Shown here in pieces: positions 58,089 to 64,000 of a stretch of DNA of 64,000 nucleotides. This stretch comes from Batillaria attramentaria (taxonomy: Eukaryota > Mollusca > Gastropoda > Batillariidae). The stretch covers positions 3,282,501 through 3,346,500 of the forward strand of contig JACVVK020000014.1 of the NCBI GenBank assembly GCA_018292915.2. Reading direction: 5' to 3'. The notes under the pieces are model-generated. The model saw only the letters and a list, made by a program, of their open reading frames with translations. It was not told the DNA's origin and ran no database searches. Each line of letters starts with the position of its first letter. The stretch's first letter is position 1. Made by a program: the position numbers and the translations under genes.

Positions 58089-60912
58089 ATGGAGGCACAA
58101 GGAGTGGGACGAGGAGTGGAGGAGATCCAGATAAGCCGTGTTGACGGTGGCAGTGGTGGGAGCAATGGACAGTTTGAGCCGCTGGTTGTACTAGAGTTTG
58201 CAGCTGGCACAAACCAGGCGGCTGTCGAGTGGCTATTGGCCAAACTGCAGGCACCGAAGACAGAGGGTGGTGCTGATCTTCTTGTTCGCAATTTGTATCT
58301 TCAGCATAACTCGGTAAATACGAACATGAAGTCACTTTTTTCATAGGCAGTAATTGTTGTCGTCTTCATGGCACGGTGATTACTTTATGTGCAGCCTTGA
58401 TACAGATACAAGAAGTGAATCAGTTGTTTGTTTTGTTTTTAATGGTTTATATATTTTGTTTACGATAATTTGTATGTCAGTGAGGTTGGAGAAATAGAAG
58501 AAAAATTGTGTATGTACCGGTACATGTATTTGGCCACACATGTACCGCAATATTCATGATTGATGTAGAAGCCTCATCCTCTCCATCCCTACCCGTGAAA
58601 TTTAAATATGTAAATTTGTAGGGTTTGTTATCGTGAAACTTCAACTTGGTGTCCTTGAGACAGCTTTGTAGTTGAGGTTTTTATTATGACTGAGTGATGT
58701 GATGTTTCCAGTTATAATTTTGCACGTTTTCTTATTTTCCAGCGAAACGTAAGCATGCTAAATCTATATTTCCACTCTGTACTAGAGTTCACATAAAACC
58801 TTCATCTCTGTGCTTGACAATCCCAGCCCTTTCACTCTGCCAATCTCCCTTTAGACTGTGCTGCATATTATGCTATATACACCTGACTTAGTGTAAGAGG
58901 TGTGCTTGTTATCTGCAGTGTTTGTCAGTGACGATCAGTTGATTTGCAGGGTTCGGGCGAAACATCTGTGGTAAGATGTCTAGCTGTGATCTCAGCACGC
59001 AGCCGATGGTTTTACTTAGCTGTGTGACAGTATAATTACCCTAGAACAACCCCTTCCTTGTAATCCCTAGCATGCATAGAGATGTGCACCCAATGTGCTG
59101 CACTAAAAGCCACGCCTAAAGCCAAGGTCAAGATCAACTTAGCTGTTTCCGCTCTGTCAGCGTGTGTCACACGTGCAACTTTCAGTCAAACTTTCCCATC
59201 ATAACTGCAAAGTTTACCTGAAAACTGGAGCGTGCTGACTGTGAGGCTGCAATTCTTCACAATTTTTAGTGTCAACACTTATATTTTTTTTCTCTCTCTC
59301 TCTCTTTTTTTTTTTTTTTTTTTTTAATCTAGCAAAAGTGATATCCTGTTGTGCAGTTTTCACCCTCACATGGCTTCATAACCATGGAAAACTTTAATAG
59401 GACAAATGTCCTGGCTGACCGTAAAAGTATACATTTATCTCTGTGGTACAGAAATGTGGTAAGAAAGTATTCGGACATTTAGAAAGTGAATCAGTCTACA
59501 TCTGATGCCCAATGCAGATATGAAGCCCGGGACAAATGTCCAGTCTGACTGTAAAAGTGTAGGACATTACATTTTGTCCAGAGTATTGCTTACTATGGCC
59601 CAGAAAGGATAGGTCATGTATTTAATTATGTTCACCTTGCTAAGAAAGTAATCGGGCATTTGAAAAATAAATTGGTTCTTGCATGATCAGTGTCCGACGC
59701 GGTTATGAAGCGCTGGCCACAGTGAGTCTCACTGTGGTAAGTGTAGGATCTTGGCATCATGAGGAGCGCAAGTCTGCAGGTGTAATGACATCATGTGGCT
59801 GATCTCTATATTCCTGTAAGTGTAACCGTTACCCATACGTGTACGATTACATGCTAGCCTGACTGTGTTATGAGGCAAAGGGGATGCGCAGTGACTTTGG
59901 AGTGTCTGTAACTGTACCTCTTGCATGACCACCCAATATAACTGGTAGAGTAAGCATGTAATTAGAGTAAAGCTTTGATTCCATAGGCAACATGTGGTTT
60001 GCAATGAAAGCTTAAAGCAGCGGTGAACACCGTATATTTGGTAATGTAGGAGCAAACTGTGTGAATTTACTACCAAAGTGTGGGCATGAGAAAAATAAAA
60101 CAACAAAAGAACTGCTTGCTCCCTCTGACATGTTTATAGTTTCTGTATGCACACCACATATAAAGACTTGCACCGTAAGATTGGAAATGGGTGATCAGTA
60201 GCAGACATGGGACACTTTTTTTACTGGCAGGAATGTATATGACTGCTCATGTATTAGTAGGAACACTGCACTGGTTTGGGGGGTTTTTTTGTTTTGTTTT
60301 TTTAAAGAACTGTTTTAGTTGACGTGTTATTCAGATTTTCTTTCTTTTCGTTTTTTTGTGTTTTTTTTAATGATCATTTTAAGGCATCTAATCTGCTTTT
60401 GCAAGCCATACAGTATAGTATCCCGTTGCAGACAACATTAGTCCTGATCGATCGATTTAAGAACGAACACACACACACACACACACAAAACTGTCTTTCC
60501 TTGCTTTCTTTTCCCCCTCAGTTTTACAAACATAAGACAGTCTTATATATAATTATGTATAAATACACACAATAATTTTTTTTATTATTCGGTTACAGTA
60601 CTTCATAATTATTTTTCTTAATGATTATTGGCTTTTCACACTTTTTGCAGAGTGGTAGACGGTTTAGCAATTTTCAAAACTTTGAAAGCAGTGTCTTTGC
60701 AGTTGTCATTGAATCTGCAGATACTTATCGTAAAAGAGAAGCATGGAAAGAAGGGAAAACATACCTACCAGTCACACATGCAACTGTTGCACACTCCACA
60801 ACCCCCCCAAACCCACACCCTCCTCCCCCCCCCCCCCCAAAAAAAAAAAAAAGTCACCAAAATTGTTGATGATATACTTACTTGCATGTGTTAAACTCAT
60901 GCACATGCATGT

Positions 60913-60948
<36 letters not shown>

Positions 60949-63086
60949 TGATGTGCATCTATATATATATGCATATTATGCCAGTTTATGCATGCACCCA
61001 ACAGAACTACATGCACGCACAGGTTGGTGTATTGGTATGTGTGCAGGTAAATGTTTTTCGCAGATGTCTGTTGAATGTGGGAAAAAAAAAAAAAAAAAAA
61101 CCCTGAACATATATTGGTGTATTGTTGTGGGTACTTTGTCATCTAACTAGTTAATAGTTGTATCTCTAACCCGTGACTTACATGCACAAACAACAGTTCT
61201 AAGGGTTTTAAAAAAAAAAAAAAAATTTCTTTGGAGACAAACGTGTGTTAGATCTGCACACACAATGTATATATTATATACATATAGATATATTGTTTGT
61301 TTAGGTGTTTCAGTGTATGGCTGTAACTGTCACATCTATGCCTACATTGTTTTTGATTCAATGCACAAGAATTAAACAAAAGGGTTGCGCTTCTGCTCCA
61401 TTGGTTAGAGGTATTCCTGGTACAAGACATGGTTATATTTTGACACGTGCTGTCGCAAAGGCAGTCATCCAACATGCTTCACTGGAACTTTCAAAGAATG
61501 AACAGCTGCTCTCAGTTTCCTTATAGCAGTCAGTAGTTGTTATGCGTCTTGTGTGCAGGAGACGATGCTACTGGTGAGCGCGACCAGTGAGCGACTGTTG
61601 CTGGCAGCTGAAATGCAGGAACTGAAGAAGAAACACACCGATGGTTTTCACCGAGAAGTCACCGTGCAGGACATTGAAGGCTTTGTTGGCTCTGGTGAGT
61701 GTGCATTAGTGCAATAGACAAACAAAATCAGGTAACAGGCTTTGTGCCCAAAGTTGAGGTTTATAGGTAGGAGGTGTGATTATTTGGTGGTGGTGGCGGC
61801 ATTGGGGTGCGTGTGTGTGTGTGTGTGTGATTTCCTGCAGTTTTGTATCTGTGAAAAAATTAATTAGGTCTGCAGAGATAAAGTAGGGACTGGTGAGTGG
61901 GTACAGAGGTTTAACGTCTATTTAGCTTGGTAGCTACAGTAAGTAGGGTTGATTGGGAAAGGTTTTCGTGTGATATCAGCATGTGTGACATTTATGTTGA
62001 CTTTATAATTACTGTGATCTTTGTTTCGTAGCTTATCTCTAGCTTTGCTGAAAAAAGTCCTCATTACTGGAATCTAAAATCAGCACCCTGTATCTGCTTG
62101 CAGCTTTACTTGTATGCAGGCTTCAGTCAGGGTATAGACACAATTATCAAACACCTGTTGTCACTGAGCATTCTGTGTATTGTGGTAGGTGTGCATGTAT
62201 GAGTTTACAGACAGTGGAGACAGCTGTTTGGTGTTGAACTGTGTCAGCTTGTGCACTTACACTGACAAAAGTGTGCTTATAATATCAACATGACTCTGAA
62301 TCTGAGGTTGGCATCACTTTTGAGATGCCCTCTTTTTGTATATTCTGAAAATGTTGAGACATTGTGTAACTTTCAGACCACCATTCCCGTACCCCCCCCC
62401 CCCCCCCCACACACCATGGGGGACGTAAGTGTCTGTATCTTTAAATTAAACAGCTACACCCATGCACCCTTATCCATGTAGAATTTCCCTCTAAAATGAG
62501 TATTTGCAAGTGGGAGTGAAAGTGCTTTTCAGTAAAGAATTGTCTGCGTTACCTGTAACCCCACATTTCAGACCTGCCACAGGCAGAAAGGCTAAGATAA
62601 GCATGATTTGTGCATGAATAAAAAGTTTGATTGAGTTGCACTGTTGACTTTCACTATGAACTGAACATTTCTTTCGTTCTATCCCCCACAGAGGACTTGT
62701 CATCATTTTTCACCCAGGCAGAGAAGCAGAAGCTAATTTACAAAGAGATCGAAACCATCCGTGCGGGGGAACTTGATCTGCATATACCGGGTTATGAGAA
62801 TATCAAACTCTACCCTGGGAAGAGCATCAGTAAGTTGACTGTGTGTTTGTTACAGAGCTAATTCCCTTCTGCTTTCAGCATGCAGCATGCCATGCTTCTT
62901 CATCTGCTATCCTTTTCTTTATTTCGTAAAAACAAAAATTGTATTCCTGTTCAATGTTTGCAACTGTGCCACTTCTAAGTATGCAGTTTTGTATCAGTCA
63001 GACATGATAATAATACTACTACATAGTTTTTATAGAGCCCTGCTGTCCAAGAAGGACTTGCTGTGCTTAAAGAGCACGCGCACACA

Positions 63087-63163
<77 letters not shown>

Positions 63164-63632
63164 CCTATTTGCACCCACTTCAACATACGATCCAGAAGGT
63201 GCAGCGACATCAAACAACTCATGGGACACACAGACTCAACAGAAGTTAACTATCAATAGCTTGACGCAAGAGAAAAGTCTTCAGATGGGATTTAAACAGG
63301 GGCAGTAAGGGCTGAAGGTGGAGTTTGATTGGCAAAGAGTTCCGGACAGTCGGGGTCAAGAAGTTGAACGAGCGCTCTCCGGCAGTTTTCATGTTACGCT
63401 TTGGAATTTTGAGCAGCTTTACGCTAGTGGGGCACATGGTACTGTGTACTATTTCCGGCACACTAACTGTCACTAATTTTTCTCACACTGTTCTGCATTT
63501 TGCTTGCAGTCAAGAAGTACCTGAGTCGGCATATTGTAGTAGAGATGTTCCCACTGCACGACGAGGAGGCCATCAAACGGCTTGGGGATGAATGGTACCA
63601 GCCACGCAAGGTGTTCAGCGTGCAGCCTATCC
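58089..63632 (+). CDS. ANO10: Anoctamin-10 (TMEM16K), 5' part of gene
   Basis: A member of the anoctamin family; vertebrate TMEM16K is an endoplasmic-reticulum lipid scramblase. Four coding exons are visible: 58089-58313, 61559-61694, 62692-62829, 63510-63632, all in compatible phase, covering about 207 N-terminal cytosolic residues. Diagnostic stretches are FEPLVVLEFAAGTNQAAVEW, LLVSATSERLLLAAEMQEL, IPGYENIKLYPGKSI and IVVEMFPLHDEEAIKRL, which follow human ANO10 in order. ATG 58089 has a good context (ACCATGG). An acceptor about 30 bp upstream (CCAACAG) implies a 5' UTR intron. The last exon ends at CAGCCTATCC/GTGAGT, just before the first membrane segments, so all transmembrane helices and the calcium-binding acidic residues lie beyond the right edge. 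The introns are long and repeat-filled. Confidence 0.93.
59395..59720. repeat. ANO10: Imperfect tandem repeat in ANO10 intron 1
   Basis: The phrase GACAAATGTCC, then CTGAC(C/T)GTAAAAGT, then TAAGAAAGTA(T/A)TCGG, then TATGAAGC recurs (about 59400 and 59530), with an indel between copies. GGACAAATGTCC also appears once in EIF2AK1 intron 11 near 41278, so this may be part of a dispersed family. Confidence 0.5.
61801..61829. repeat. Short (GT)n microsatellite
   Basis: Intronic GT run. CA runs also occur at 60468-60488 and 60917-60945. Confidence 0.9.
63005..63475 (-). pseudogene. LINE reverse transcriptase tail in ANO10 intron 3
   Basis: On the minus strand 63246-63470 reads KTAGERSFNFLTPTVRNSLP followed by FKSHLKTFLLRQAI and a stop, the conserved end of a non-LTR retrotransposon ORF2. 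Its 3' UTR contains a (CA)n run (63080-63163 on plus), GGGCTCTATAAAAACTATG and a TATTATTA tail near 63010. A 5'-truncated copy, antisense to ANO10; the right edge stops 35 bp before exon 4. Confidence 0.75.
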
Positions 63633-64000
63633 GTGAGTTTCTCCATGAAAAAAAAAGAAAGTTTAATATAGAGGAGATAACATTATGTGCAGAGCTGAAT
63701 GATTGGTCTGGTGGGTGGGTGAATAAAAATGGCTTTGTTTACTTGTCTGCTTCTTTTTGTGAATGAAAGTTTCATTTGCTTTTTTTCATTCTTTACAGCT
63801 GCTTATGATTTCAGAAACCCATCCACATGTAGGGGGTTTCCTGTTTTGCCAGTCATCCATTTACATGTACTTGACACAAATACTAACAAGTTTGGTGTGT
63901 GGGTTGTTTTTTTTTTTGAGGGGGGTTGGGGAGCTTGTATCACCTCACACTTTGTTATTTGATGAGAGTGTGCAGTTTGTTACACTTTTTACAAATGGTT
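63633..64000 (+). other. ANO10: ANO10 intron, running off the window
   Basis: Begins with the exon 4 donor. An AG near 63799 is followed by an open frame, but the translation does not resemble the next ANO10 segment, so I do not call an exon. Confidence 0.5.

Noticed and set aside
63799..63962. Candidate ANO10 exon after 63799
   Set aside because: An acceptor-like TTTACAG is present, but the translation does not match the expected ANO10 sequence and no donor is evident.

Overview
This is a eukaryotic nuclear window. The genes have many exons with GT-AG introns, dinucleotide microsatellites are dense, and tRNA-derived SINEs, LINE tails and inverted-repeat elements are abundant. The gene content (EIF2AK1/HRI kinase, TMEM70, an LRR receptor-like protein, ANO10, an RNase T2, and a nuclease-helicase protein of a kind I associate with molluscs) suggests a lophotrochozoan animal, most likely a marine gastropod. 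That assignment is inference; nothing in the window names the species.

Layout. 1-14 kb has no gene I can support: it holds microsatellites, an inverted-repeat element with TTAA ends (686-1133), a 3.2 kb inverted repeat, diverged local duplications at 12-13.4 kb and a SINE with a clean target-site duplication (12657-12826). At 14375-14946 (minus) is the first coding exon of a secreted RNase T2, set between two direct repeats. 15.3-22.8 kb is mostly mobile DNA: two SINEs, two opposed copies of a ~290 bp element, a 1.2 kb pogo/Tigger-type element with TA target duplication, a 94 bp palindrome, a LINE tail and large CA/GA arrays. A 32 bp minisatellite (22946-23460) lies just beyond the 3' end of the next gene.

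23.5-30.3 kb (minus) encodes, in seven recognisable exons, a PD-(D/E)XK-type nuclease-like domain joined to a superfamily 1 helicase. This is the least familiar protein here and the best candidate for an undescribed system. 30.4-35.9 kb has no recognised gene, but includes a 1.3 kb tract strongly enriched in CAGT/ACTG.

35.96-44.22 kb (plus) is a complete 16-exon EIF2AK1 (HRI) kinase gene, 695 codons, with all exon phases agreeing and three SINEs in its introns. A deleted hAT element (45021-45857) follows. TMEM70 (47076-47864, minus) is next, with a spliced 5' UTR. After a 4 kb gene-poor stretch comes a two-coding-exon LRR transmembrane protein (52470-54709, minus). Its apparent 5' exon near 56.1 kb faces a possible 5' exon of ANO10 on the other strand, which suggests a shared promoter. 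ANO10 (plus) begins at 58089 and runs off the right edge.

The genes do not form one pathway. HRI (integrated stress response and translation control), TMEM70 (ATP synthase assembly in mitochondria) and ANO10 (intracellular scramblase family) are housekeeping or stress genes. The nuclease-helicase and RNase T2 could act on nucleic acids in defence, but nothing in the sequence proves it.
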